Below are positions 10,994 through 22,945 of a stretch of 64,000 bases of DNA, one piece after another. Under the pieces are notes generated by a model. The model made no database searches and was not told where the DNA came from. It was given only the letters and a program-made list of their open reading frames with translations. Source of the stretch: Artemisia argyi (Eukaryota > Streptophyta > Magnoliopsida > Asterales > Asteraceae); the NCBI GenBank assembly GCA_030686995.1, contig CM060702.1:66590440-66654439 (forward strand), written 5' to 3'. Every line of letters starts with the position of its first letter. The first letter of the stretch is position 1. A program made the position numbers and the translations under genes.

Positions 10994-11080
<87 letters not shown>
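10994..11080. repeat. TA dinucleotide microsatellite, copy 1 (about 87 bp)
   Basis: Uninterrupted TA repeat just before the end of the element B LTR. It produces long Tyr-Ile reading frames on both strands that are not genes. Its length differs from copies 2 and 3. Confidence 0.97.
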
Positions 11081-11085
<5 letters not shown>

Positions 11086-11096
11086 GATCTTCATCA

Positions 11097-11352
11097 AATT
11101 TTTGGCGCCGCTGCCAGGGAAGGTTTGAGTGAAGTTTGGTTTTCGTTTTTAAAAATCGTGTTTTGAAAAAAACCTTCCTCATATTTGTGAATATTTTCTT
11201 ATAAAAATAAAAAAATAAAAAATAAAAAATACTTTTCCTAAAGTGTTTTCAAAAATCCAAAAATAAGATAAATCCTCACTCTTGAGGGAGTGTTGTAAAC
11301 CATTCCGAAAAACCACAAAAGAAACCGAGAAATTATACGTTATTGGACATTT
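11097..11352 (+). other. Element B primer site and leader, copy 1
   Basis: TGGCGCCGCTGCCAGGGA at 11103-11120 is an Arg-tRNA-type primer site on the plus strand. The following 230 bases are non-coding and match, with divergence, the leader of element C read on its own strand (43053 leftward), so B and C are related families. The leader stops at 11352, where element C is inserted, and appears to resume at 46448. Confidence 0.8.
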
Positions 11353-14300
11353 TGATGTAGTCGTTTTAGTATAGGTTTATTTGTTTCCGAAGAAATACTC
11401 GTGAAAGTATTTCCCGGGTCGTGTCCCAACGAAGGTAGAATGGAATCTTAGAATATCGATTGCCAAACCGTGTCGTGAAAAGTCGTGAATGTGAAAAATG
11501 TGAATGAGAAACTGAATGAATAGCAAGTAATCACAAAAAATGCAGAATGAACAAGCTAGTTATGCACCAAAGTTCAAAACGTAAAAACGGAAATGCAAAC
11601 GCAAAATTTAAACATAACGTACGAAATAAAACGTGACTTTTATACTAAAAACGATCCTACAAATGTGAAACAATTTTCTAAAAATCTTAAACTATTAAAA
11701 AGAATTTTGAGAAAAAGAAAAATATTTTTATGGCTTTTAATTTATTTTCTATGATTTATTTTCTATTTATTGAATTAAAAAGTAATTAAAAATTAAGGAA
11801 ATTGTAAAAAATAATGGGAAAAATATAAAATCTATTCTGAAAAATATAAAATATAATAAAAGATTTATCTAAAATATTTTTGTATTTTTGAAAGCTTTTT
11901 CTGATTTTTTTATTGATTTTTGTTTATTAAAAAGGATTTAAAAATGATTAATGATAAAGGAAAATTAAGAAAAATAGTAAATCAACTAGGAAAAATCTGA
12001 AAAAATTCTGGAAAATCTAAAATATTATTCTAATACTAGGAAAAATAAGAAAGTTTAAATAAGCCCACTAATAAGCAGTTTGAACACAATAAGCAGTTTG
12101 AATAAGCACTTAGAATAAGCACTTCTACATAAAATCGCACCAAAAGCTTAGGGAATGTGTAATGGACTTGAACAAACTTAATGCAGCTCAAAAATCTCAA
12201 ATAAGCCTTGCCCGTAAGCCAGAAAGCTCAGCCGCATGTCCTATGTTACTATAGCAAATAGTGTGTAAACCTTCAACTTGCAGGCACAAATAAGCAGTCT
12301 AAATAAGCTCTAAACATCAAGTTAAGCAAAAAATCAATAAGCTAGCTGTAAAATCTATCCAACGAGCCAAAAATCACACAATTGTGAGCTTATATGAGCT
12401 TATGAGGAGCTGTTGAAACGGGCTTGTTGGGACAGAGCAAGAGCATGCCAATTAAGCAATGTGCAGCCCTAAAGGGTGAATATTCAAGCTGGTCAAAAGC
12501 TGATTAAAAGTTGTTCTAAACATTCATAAAAGTGGAAATCAACTATAACAGCAATCAAGCATCTACCATAACAAATTGGAGATCATATAAGCCAATAGTG
12601 AAAATTACAAGTCATGAGCTAAAGAGGTAAAAAGCTAACTGATGCAAATGGGTTCAAAGCATTAATAACAGATATAAATCTGACAACTAAAATCATAATG
12701 GAGCAATTGAAACAGCTATAACAACTAAAATCTAAGTATTCTACTAGAAGCTATGTTAATGCGATATAGAACCTGGAATTTGCACAATTACTAGGAAAGG
12801 TACAAAACTCACTAAATATACTGAGACTAGATCACAGTCTGTCACTAAAGCTGATATAAAACAAATAGGATCAAGGGAAATAACTAAAACAGGTTTTTAC
12901 CACACTAGATCTAGTGTCCCAAACAACCCTAAAATCTGTTAATTAACAATACTAGCTGCAGAATTAAACCAATATTTGATTATATAGTGACTAAAACAGA
13001 TGTAAAAACAATTAACTAAACTAAACCACCCATAAATTCCAACAATAAGCATCAGGTACACAGAATTGTAGTTCTACTAATAATGAAAAAGTGTGAAAAC
13101 CAAATGAAATAGTAACAACCCAAAGCATTCAGAAAGCATATAATAAGTGATAAAAGACTAAAATTAACAACAATGAGCAGATCTAAACTAAATAAACAAG
13201 GTCTAATGTATTTAAAAGAGAATTGCATATAACACTAGAAAAATGTAAATGAGACTTACAATTCCAACCTCAACTGAATAGAGGTTTCATTTGACCAAAG
13301 CCTATCTTTAGATAGGCTCAAAATAACCCAGAAATCTATGAACTAAACACCAAAGATAACCAGAATCTCCATCATGAATCCCTTTGACTTCCGTTTACTA
13401 ATGAATTTGAATCAATGTTACCAGAAACAATGGGATAAAACTCACTAAAAGCTATTGTTGAGCTTTATGTAATAGAAATGAAACTTAAAATCAGATTATT
13501 TAAAGCATAAGAAAGCATGAAAAGAGAAATTTAAAGTAAATTGAACAAAATATTGAGATGAACATTGAAATTTCATAAAGTGAAATTGGAATACAAGGCT
13601 TGAAAAATATGAGAATAGGTATTATAAGCTGAAAATAAGCTAAAGCTAATACTAATTAAGCTAATTTACTCCTAAGCTACACTAAACTACCCTACACCTA
13701 ATAGCTAACAACTTCAAAATGATGTGAAGAGGGTCCTTTTATAGCCTTGAGGAGGAGTGAGGGTCTCATCTACCAGGTTGGCGATCCACACAACTTTGTG
13801 TTTCTTTTGAGCTCATCAAAACCGTTTGATCATCTACCCATCATTATAGCCCTTGGATTAAATTATGACCTGTTCCCTCCAATCAGAGTCTGCCAATCAT
13901 CCAGCGTGTCATTCCTTATGATGCAAATTCTCTGTCTTGTCAGCACTTCTAGAAGCAGTATCCAAGGCAAAAGGATGAGGTGGTGTGTCCAATTGTTGAC
14001 TGCCATGTGTCCTAATAGTCTGATTATTCTCTTAGTCATGCTCCAATCACGTGGGAAAGGCTTCTAGATGGTTTAATTAAAGGTCAATTGTTGTGAATTG
14101 AGGTAATGTGAAAAGTAAAAATCTAGGGTTCATGGTGAGGGAATGAAGAAGGTGTACGGGGTGTAAAAAGGGTGGAGGGAATAGTTATATATTTTTATTA
14201 CTGTTTTGGCTATTTGACCCGGTAGAGATATTGACCGAGGGTAAATTGGGCTTTGGAGTTAGTTTTGGGCTTGGTAAATGGATTTTGGGTTTATTGTTTG

Positions 14301-14760
14301 GACCAGGATTGTTGTAGTTATAGTTTAGTTTTTAGAAAATGACAAGGACCAAAATTGTAGATTTATAAAGCTCAAGGACCAATTGTGCAATTTTGTAAAC
14401 TTCAAGGACCTCTTCAGTAAATTATTCAAAGGATCAATTGTGGCAAGTGATGATTCCTCAAGGTATAATTTGACACTTTTGAGCGTAAATATGATCCGAT
14501 ATTGAGAATCCTTCCCCGACCTCGACTCTTTATACTCTTTCCATCTCTCGTGCTCGTGTTTGTTGCTTTTGCTTGATTTTTGTCCATTTCTGCAATACCC
14601 GTACCTGCTACTTTTGCTTGATTTTTGTCCATTTCTACAATACCCGTACCTGCACATGTAAAAACACAAAACAACATATTTTTGGTATTTATAGTCGGGT
14701 TTTTGGTCGTTTTGGTTCGATATTTTAGGTATAAAGGTATGTGTAAATTAACACATACCA
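11353..14760 (-). repeat. Element C LTR, copy 1 (3.4 kb)
   Basis: TG...CA bounded, minus-strand sense. It begins TGGTATGTGTTAATTTACAC at 14760 and ends CGACTACATCA at 11353. It matches 35379-38786 almost exactly and 43060-46447 with more differences. A TATA box lies at 13737-13743 (minus strand TATAAAAGGACC), leaving a U3 of about 1 kb. AATAAGCA motifs cluster at 12058-12135 and a 45-base tandem repeat lies near 14571-14655. Short reading frames on both strands are not convincing genes. Confidence 0.88.
13737..13743 (-). promoter_or_regulatory. TATA box of element C LTR, copy 1
   Basis: The minus strand reads CTATAAAAGGACCC. It is conserved at 37763-37769 and 45422-45428. Confidence 0.6.
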
Positions 14761-15135
14761 AACTCCCCCAGACTAAGGTATTGTCGTGTCCTCACGCAAT
14801 GTGATCAATTCACGCTTTTGGGATAAATAATTTTAAAACTCTTCCTACTATCTTTGTAAAGTAGCAAGGAGGTTCGAAAGAAGTAATAAAATCATTTATT
14901 CCCGCAAACGCTCCGTTTTCCAAAATTTTCCCTTTATTCCACTTTCACTCTCTATTTTTGTACTTTTCATACTTCATTTCTTGTGACGGTTTGTTGAACT
15001 TTCATTATTATGCAATAATTATTAGGGTCAACGAGTAGAAACACTTTTCATAGAAAAGTGACCGTACGGATGAAAATCGTCATCATTGATTTTTCACGAG
15101 TCCCCAAACTAAGCGTACAAACGAGATCACAACTT
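14761..15135 (-). other. Element C polypurine tract and 3' internal fragment, copy 1
   Basis: The minus strand reads CTTAGTCTGGGGGAGTT (14761-14777) immediately before the LTR, a polypurine tract that primes plus-strand DNA. The rest is non-coding internal sequence, cut at 15136 by junction J1. The full version continues in copy 3 after 38787. Confidence 0.8.
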
Positions 15136-15138
15136 ATC
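15136..15138. other. Junction J1 between copies 1 and 2
   Basis: The left side follows element C internal sequence (as at 39151-39164); the right side follows the Copia-1 RNase H region (from 341). The shared bases ATC belong to both sources, so this is a 3-base microhomology join. It truncates Copia-1 copy 2. Confidence 0.92.
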
Positions 15139-18100
15139 CAACAATTGATTCTGAAGCCATAGGATCTGAGCACAACAACTAGCAGCTGCAACATATTCTG
15201 CTTCAGTGGTTGATGTAGCAACCATAGTTTGCTTCTTGCACTGCCATGACACCAATCTACATCCAAGAAATTGACATCCTCCAGTAGTTGATCTTCTATC
15301 CAAACTTGCACTAGCATAGTCACTATCTGAGTATGTGATCAATTCCATAGGAGATTCTCTTGGATACCATAATCCTAGATTAGGATAAGTCTTCAAGTAC
15401 CTAAAAATCTTTTCCACTGCTGTCATATGTGATGTCTTTGGAGTCACTTGAAATCTTACACAAGCACATACAACAAACATAATGTCTGGCCTTGATGAAG
15501 TAAGATACATCAAAGAACCAATCATAGATCTGTAAGTGTGAACATCAACATTAGCACCACTAGCATTCTTCAACAATAGATGAGTGGTCTTGTCAGCAGG
15601 CGTATTTGAAGGTTTTGCATCAGTAAACTTGAACTTCCTAGTGATCTCAGTCACATATTTGTCTTGACTGATAAAGATGCCTTCTTTACTCTGTTGTACT
15701 TGCAGCCCCAAAAAGAATGTAAGTTCTCCCATAGAACTCATTTGAAATTCATCTTTCATCAGCTTCTCAAACTCTTTGCACATCTCTTGTTTAGTAGACC
15801 CAAAGATAATATCATCAACATAAACTTGAACAAGTAGAATATCACCCTTGTCTTTCTTGATGAACAAAGTTTGATCAATCTTGCGTCTATGAAACCCATT
15901 ATTCAACAAATAATTAGCTAAGGTTTCATATCACTTCCTTGGAGCCTGATGTAAGCCATAAAGAGCCTTAACCACTTTATACACTTTATTTGGGTGTTGA
16001 GGATCTTCAAAGCCTGGAGGTTGAGAGACATATACCTCCTCATCAGTAGTACCATACAGAAAGGCACTCTTAACATCCATTTGATAGACAATAAAGCCCA
16101 TAAATGATGCATTGGCCAAAAACAATCTAATAGCCTCAATCCTTGCAACAGGAGCAAAAACTTCTTCATAATCAATACCCTCCTCTTGAGTGTATCCTTG
16201 AGCAACCAATCTAGCTTTGTTCCTGATTATAATACCTCTTTCATCTTTCTTGTTTCTGAAAACCCATTTACTACCAATGACCTTCATACCATCAGGCAAG
16301 TCACAAAGAACCCAAACCTTTTGAAGTTTAAACTGCAACAACTCTTCTTGCATTGCTTCAACCCAGCTAGATTCTTCTAGAGCCATATAAACATTCTTAG
16401 GCTCCACCTGTGAGAGAAAACAGAAAAACAAACACTCATTCTTCCTTGTATGCTTCTTGGACTCATATACTTCACTTATGAACCCATGAATATCATCTTT
16501 CTTTGTCTGTCTTCTAGTCTTTACACCTGATTGAAGTTCACCAATAACATTGTCAAGTGGATGCACTTTGTGAATTGAAGTCTGTGATGTGCTAGGAATA
16601 TCATATGTTGTAGGCATGTTTGTAATCTCTACATCATCACTTGGTGATTCCTGAGAAGTATGTTCCACATTTGGGCTATCAGTGGAAACTTCTGGTGTAG
16701 CAGTGGGAATTGAGTTACCACTGCTAAGAGAAATTTCTTTATTCACTTCATCATCTGCATCACTTGTCTTTTCAGAATTTTCAACAAAGTCCCAAAGTGG
16801 CATAACAATTTGATCTTCATCATCTTTGCAAGCTTCATCTTCATCAATGAATTCATCTGAATCTTCAAGAGCTTTGTCTCCTGTGCTTGAAGTGAGAGGT
16901 ACATAATTCATTGTATTGGATAATGTTTCAAGATCAAATAGCCAATCTGGTCCTGAACCTGTCATGTTAGCTTTATTTTCAAGAAACTCAACATGCAAGT
17001 TCTCTTCAATCTTCTTTGTTCTTAAGTTATAGACTCTAAAAGCCTTGCTAACCATAGAATATCCAACAAAGAAGCCTTCATCAGACTTTTCTTCAAATTT
17101 ACCCAGATGATCAATGGTATTGAGAATAGTAACATGACACCCAAATGGCCTCTCAAACTCCAAAGTAGGAGGTCTTCCTCTGAATAACTCATAAGGTGTC
17201 TTGTTCTTTGTTTTGACCACTAAAACTCTGTTTTGAATGTAACAAGCAGTGTTAACTGCTTCAGCCCAAAAAGTCACTGGAAGCTTTGAGTCAGCTAACA
17301 TGGTCCTAGCAGCCTCAATTAGTGTTCTGTTTCTTCTTTCAGCAACTCCATTTTGTTGAGGAGTTCTTGAAACACTAAATTCTCTTTTAATACCTTTGTC
17401 TCTACAGAAATCATCCATAACTTTATTCTTGAACTCTGTCCCATTGTCACACCTGATGATCTTGATTTTCTTTTCAAATTGATTTTCAACTTCAGTGATG
17501 AATGTCTTAAGGATGCCAGTGGTTTCATCCTTGGTTCTTAAAAAGAAAACCCATGTGAATCTACTAAAATCATCAGTCACAACAAGACAATACTTCTTCA
17601 AATTAATGCTACTCACAGAAGTAGGACCAAACAAGTCCATATGCAGCATAAAGAGTGGATGATCAATAGAATTGAATGCTTTGGTCTTGCATGAAGCTCT
17701 GTGTTGCTTTCCTTTGAGACAGGCAACACAAGTTTGGTCATTTTCAAATCTTTTCTCTGGTAGACCTCTGACAAGTCCATCTTTCACAATCTTGTTGATG
17801 GTCTTGAAGTTAACATGACCAAGTCTTCTATGCCAAAGCATTGATTCATCCAAAGTGGCTTTTGCAAGCAAGCAAGCAACATTATTATTAGCCACTATGT
17901 TCTTCATATCAATGCTATACAGATTACCTTTTCTAGGGATTTTAAGCAAAATGTCACATTCATCAGGAAGCTTATAATCCTTAGATAAGATATAGCATTC
18001 ATCTTCTGTGAATAGAACTCTATGCTTCTTGTCACACATCTGTGACACACTAAAGAGGTTGTACTTGAGTTCTTTCACATATTGCACATCTTCAAAATCT

Positions 18101-18276
18101 ATGTTTCCAGCCTTAATTGTTCTTTTTCCAGAAACTTTGCCACCAATTCCTCCTCCAAAGCTGACAAATTGTCCATCATAAGGTTGAAAGTCTGAAAGAT
18201 AGGACTTATTGCCAGTCATGTGCCTGGAACATCCACTGTCTGAGTATCCTTGATCATTGGTAGTCTTTGAATGTTC
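15138..18276 (-). pseudogene. Copia-1 pol, copy 2, truncated and stopped
   Basis: Protease Asp-Ser-Gly at 18232-18240, integrase, RT and most of RNase H. It keeps the RT-domain TGA of copy 1 (here at 15931-15933). RNase H ends after L-L-D where the duplication junction replaces it with element C sequence. Private changes include Ala-to-Ser before the integrase T-P-Q-Q-N-G block and changes near 17881 (Asn and Ala replacing Asp and Thr). Confidence 0.92.
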
Positions 18277-18296
18277 CTACACACAAAATAAAGGAA

Positions 18297-21020
18297 TTAG
18301 TTCCTTTTGGGGACCCAAGCCACAAATGACTTGGATCTGCCTCGTGTATCAATATAATTATATCTATCAAAGGTCATTGATACACCATTGGGATTGTTTG
18401 AGGTGATGGTTCCTTTTGGTTTCCATTCCCAATGTGCTGAGGCCTTAACAACATTTCCCATATTTACCCTTTTCTTGTTTACATACTCACCAGTGGTAAC
18501 CTTTGGCCTTACAGTGGTAACTGCTGACTTAGCAGTGGAAACTGCTGGTTTTGAAATTTTGGGTACCCACTTGTAATTATTGTAAACTTTCTTTTCAAAA
18601 TTGGTCTTTTTCCCTGTTTGAGTAGATTTAACAAAAGTAGTGACAGGGGGCTTAGGGTAAACTCTGTTTTTATTTCTGGCAGTTGCAACTGCTGGTCTGG
18701 CAGTGGAAACTGCTGGTCTTGCAGTGGAAATTTGTTTAATGCCAGAGTTAAGCAAAACAGACCTGGGAATCATCTTACTAAGTGGATTTGGGTGAGTTAA
18801 GTTATTTACATTTTGGCCATTCACCCTAGTATTCCCAAACACTTCCCTTCTTCCCAAGTGGTAGGTACAACTATAAGACAAATGGTCAAAGCTACCACAT
18901 ATATGACAGGGTTTGTTATTGAACACAAAATCACTACCAAATTGCCTAGATTTAACATGATTCCAACTCCTCATATTACCCCTAGGAGTTGGTGACCTAC
19001 TTCTGTACATCTCTGCATATCTAGTAGTGGGTTTAGTGAAATTAGGTTGTGACCTAGGCTTCTCTTTAACAACATCAGGAATACTCTTTTTAACTTCCAC
19101 TTTTACATTCTCAGGAACAATGGGTGTAGACTCAACATTCAAATTTTCATCTTTAAGTGATGAGTCACTAGCACTATCAAATGTATCAACCTCAACCTGA
19201 ACCTTTTCAATAACAACTGGTTTAACAAATTTTGGTCCATAGGTCATAGGTGGTTCCTGGAATTCTTCTAATCCTGTGTGAGCTAAGTCAATGCCAGGAG
19301 GTGATGGAACACCTCTTAGAGGTGGTGGAACAGATTTGTATCCAACTCCTGATTTGGCTTTGTTCACAACTTGGGCTTCCCAAATTTTGTCAATACACTT
19401 GGATTGGTGGTCCAGTGTATTGCAAGTTATCTTTATATTCTCATTAGCCATCTTAACCTTTTCTAGTTCTTCCCTAAGAACCTTGTTTACAGCAACCTGA
19501 TAATCTAAGTCTCTTCTTAATACTGCAATATTATCATTGAACTTAGATTCATTTGCCCTATAATGCTCTAATTGAGTTTCTAAAACACCTAGGCCTCTTT
19601 TATGATTTGCTAAGTTATAATTAGTATGATTTAATAGTAGCAATTGTTCATCATATTGTACTTTAAGTTTCTCATACTCTTTTAAGGCCTTACAAGTTTT
19701 AGAGCAAGCATTATTAATTTGTACCTCAGAGTCAGAAAAAGCCATTAGTGCAAGCTCTGTGGCAACCATTGCAGACTCTGAATCATCTTCCTCATCCTTA
19801 GTCATAAAGCTCCAATCAAAGCTCACTCCATCAATAGCCAATAGTCCCTTTGGCTTATCAGTAGTAGGTTCCTTCTTCTTGTCCTGCTTATACCAAGTTG
19901 ACCTGTTGTCAGATTTCCTTGGCTGCATGCACTCCCTGGAAAAGTGCCCCTTCTTATGACAATTATAGCACTCCACCTTATTTTTGTCAAAACCTACTGT
20001 TTCATTGCCACTGATGTTAATCTTTCTTCCAGTCTTCTTCCAAAACTTCTTTGTTCTTAAGCTTAGTAATGCCACCTGCCATTTAATGTCCATCTCCTTC
20101 ATATCATCCTCATCAATTTGATCCAAATCCTCATGATTGAGAATTGAACCACCTACTTGACTTGATATAAAGGCATAAAAAGTAGTATCACTAAGTCCTG
20201 CAATCTGTCTCTTTGAGCTACCAGTGGAAACACTTCCACCACCAGTGGAAACAACAATGTTAGCACTGTCATCATCACTATCACTTTCATCATCTGAACT
20301 ATCATCAAGAGATGATGATATGAGTGCTACACTTCCTGAACCTGAGCTTAATTTACCAGCTTTCTTCAATCTTTGTTCAATAACCTTGAAGTTATTGTAC
20401 AAATCATTAAGTTTCATGGTCTCCAAATCTGGCTTATCTTCCCACATAGCAATATTGGTTCCAAACTCAGAAGGTAAGCTTCTTAAGAACTTGAGATTGA
20501 GGTCTTCCCTTTCCACCTCAATTCCAAAAACAGTGAGTTGAGTAACAATCTTTTGTAGCCTTGTGAAGATGCTATCAATAGATTCATTACTTGTTGAACC
20601 AAAGTTTTCATAAGTCTGCTTCAGCAGGGTCTTTTGAGTCTTCTTGGTGGAATCATTACCACAAAAAACATTACAGATCTCCTCAAAAAGAGTCTTTGCA
20701 GTCTTGTACTTTCTGAATGCTAGAACTTTGTCTCTGGGAAGTGTCATCAGCAACGAACCTCTTGCCTTCAGATCATTCTTCATCTGAAGTCTTTCATCAT
20801 TAGTAATAGGTCAAGTGTTAACCTTTATTACTTCCTTGCCACCAACCATCTCTGAAGTAGAACTTGGTTTGAAGGAATTTCCAACCATAATGATCTCCCA
20901 GAGTGTATAGTCTTGGACCATAAAGAATTGTTCGATCATTAGCCTCCACATCTCAAAGTCATTCAACTTAAGCTTTGGAAGCTTAGCAGCAATGTTTGAT
21001 TGACTGGTTTCAATCTCCAT
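18297..21020 (-). pseudogene. Copia-1 gag, copy 2
   Basis: Same layout as copy 1: Met at 21020, TGA at 20811-20813, then open to 18297, with knuckles of the same spacing. Differences from copy 1 include Glu-to-Lys near 19851 (shared with copy 3), and private His-to-Tyr and Ala-to-Val changes near 18573 and 18510. Confidence 0.9.
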
Positions 21021-21084
21021 TGATTCTTCTGAGTGAACTAGAGTCTTCTAAATCAAAGTATCAAAGCCTGGCTCTGATACCACT

Positions 21085-21561
21085 TGATGGATCTAAACAC
21101 CTTGAACTGTGTTAGATTGATACTTTGAGTTATATCACTAAGTATGCGGAATCTACTTAGTAACACTTAGAAGTTTGATTGTGAGTAAGACAGTTGTTTA
21201 TGAATAAGAACAATGTATGTAAAAAACGATTAGCTTCAATATTATTAATGATAATAATACGAGTGATCTTGATATCACTAGGGTTACACCTTGAAGCTCT
21301 AGAAACGTATATCTAACCTTTAACCTAGGATCTCCTTTTATAGCACAAGGAGTCCTCTTCTACAAGATAAGTATAATGCTAATAGAATAAGATATACACA
21401 AGATCTATTCTATATTTATCTAAACGCGTTTCCTAACAGGTATCTAAATAGCAGTGGTAATATATGTTCTTGCAGTGGTAATGAATTTCCACTGCAAGTT
21501 CATTCTTCAGCAGTTGTAACATCTTTACTAGCCGTGATAACTGTTAGTATAATTCCCAACA
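21085..21561 (-). repeat. Copia-1 5' LTR, copy 2
   Basis: 477 bp, same boundaries, primer site (21071-21082) and TATA box (21336-21342) as copy 1. I saw no base difference by eye. Confidence 0.92.
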
Positions 21562-21762
21562 TTAAGACTAAGCCAAACGACAAAATAAAGTATTTTCACC
21601 ATTTTATTTTTGAAACATGATCTACCAACAATAAAAATAAAGCATGCATACGGAAACAAATAACAATCAAACAATTAAAAATCACACAAAGCATGGGTTG
21701 CCTCCCAAGAAGAGCTTTTCTTTATTTACGAGTCTTATAGCTAGACTCAAGGTCATGGGCTA

Positions 21763-22764
21763 CTACGTGATATCATCTTTGGTCTCATCCACCGATTGTA
21801 AATGTTCTTTATAGAGACCAAACACCTTCTGCTTAATTGCTCCTATGATTCTATTGGCAAATTCCTTATCAACTTTATATTTTGGTCCTAGAGTCAAGCA
21901 ATCCTTATAGAAAAGGCTCTTCTTTTCCCATACATAGTCCATGCCCTTTTTCTTATCCTCTTCATTGATGTCCTCGAAAGCACCAATGTTATCCATGTCA
22001 AATCAAGGTACAAAACGAAATTCTTTCATTCTATTAGGCATCCTATAAGTGATCCTATCGGTGTCACTAGCAAAACGGATTGTCCCTTCTATCTCATCAT
22101 ATTCTAACTTGGACTCTTCAACAAATGGTTTACCAAACACAACATGGGATAAGCGACAATCAATAACACTAGCTAGATCTTCAACCACCATAAAGTCTGT
22201 GATATAAGTAAAATTCCCAACAAAGACATGTAGACCTTTAATTCTCCCGACAAAGTTACAAACTCCATCGGGGTATTTGGGATCTCTTCTAGGTCCAAGT
22301 CTTGTTTTCACAATATCATTATAGACACTTGAGGACATAATGTTGATTGGGGTTTTAAAATCAATGTAAGCATTGTCAATGTGTTTATACCCAATCATAC
22401 ATGGTATATTAGCATTCTTAGGATCGCCTCTCTTTATCTTAGGTTCGATTCTAGTGAAAGGAGGTCGAGGATTATCAATAAGATTATTATAGTACGCAAT
22501 CTCCTCCTTAGTGGGGTATATATTAAAATAGTCATCAAGCTTTGGATCAATCTCCCCTTCTTCAAGTTCCTCAACAACATCCTCAAAATCTTTAGTTCCT
22601 AGGTTCTTATTTGAATACAAGGCGGTCGCTAGGTCACTAAATGCATGATCGAGCTCAACATTAATCAACCTATTAAGCTCCCTAAGTTCCCTAATCTCAC
22701 TCTGAATTTGTTCATGTAACAAAGCCACTTCTCTAAGGGAAAGGGGTGGATTCGCGTTTTCCAT
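21763..22764 (-). pseudogene. Element A retropepsin-like ORF, copy 2
   Basis: Same protein as copy 1, starting at the M-E-N-A-N-P-P Met at 22764, with the TGA at 22003-22005 separating the protease-like part from the helical tail. The catalytic triplet is missing here too, so its loss predates the duplication. Confidence 0.75.
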
Positions 22765-22945
22765 AATGGTCAACGGAATAGTCAATGAATTTATTTTACT
22801 AACAAAGGCATGAAGAAATAGATAGACCAAAGAAAACCTAAAACTAAAAATAAAATCTTACTAGAAAGGAATCTAGCAAGTAGACCTAATAAAAAGAAAT
22901 CCTAACCTAGACAATAACTATTCTCCGGCAGCGACGCCAAAAACT

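Larger units (their letters stand above)
9558..11096 (+). repeat. Element B 5' LTR, copy 1 (left end cut by element A)
   Basis: AT-rich sequence ending in CTTCATCA, immediately before an Arg-tRNA-type primer site, so it is the right part of a plus-strand LTR. Its left end is lost where element A abuts at 9557. It shares TGCTTATT motifs with the element C LTR, contains a 28-base perfect palindrome (10249-10276), and ends in a long TA repeat. No coding capacity. Confidence 0.75.
341..15138. repeat. Tandem duplication unit, copy 1 (14.8 kb)
   Basis: This is the longest copy of a head-to-tail segmental repeat. It holds, in order, most of Copia-1 (minus), element A (minus), the 5' LTR and leader of element B (plus), and the left LTR plus a little internal sequence of element C. 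Copy 2 lies 14795 bases further on and copy 3 24033 bases further on, with near-identical sequence and only scattered substitutions plus a change in TA-repeat length. Bases 1-340 lie outside the repeat and occur once. Confidence 0.95.
15136..21561 (-). mobile_element. Copia-1, copy 2 (3' end deleted by J1)
   Basis: Same element as at 1-6766, shifted by 14795. It lacks the last part of RNase H, the polypurine tract and the 3' LTR, all replaced by element C sequence at the junction. It cannot transpose by itself even apart from its stop codons. Confidence 0.92.

Noticed and set aside
10841..11182. Reading frames rich in Tyr-Ile on both strands (also at 25635-25990 and 34875-35208)
   Set aside because: They are translations of the TA microsatellite and change length with it.
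13747..14067. 106-codon plus-strand frame repeated at 37773-38093 and 45432-45752
   Set aside because: It lies antisense inside the element C LTR next to the TATA box; conservation follows from LTR identity, and no domain is visible.
14325..14761. Two overlapping minus-strand frames of 111-114 codons (also in copy 3)
   Set aside because: They lie in U3, upstream of the LTR TATA box, and contain a simple tandem repeat; not convincing as a gene.
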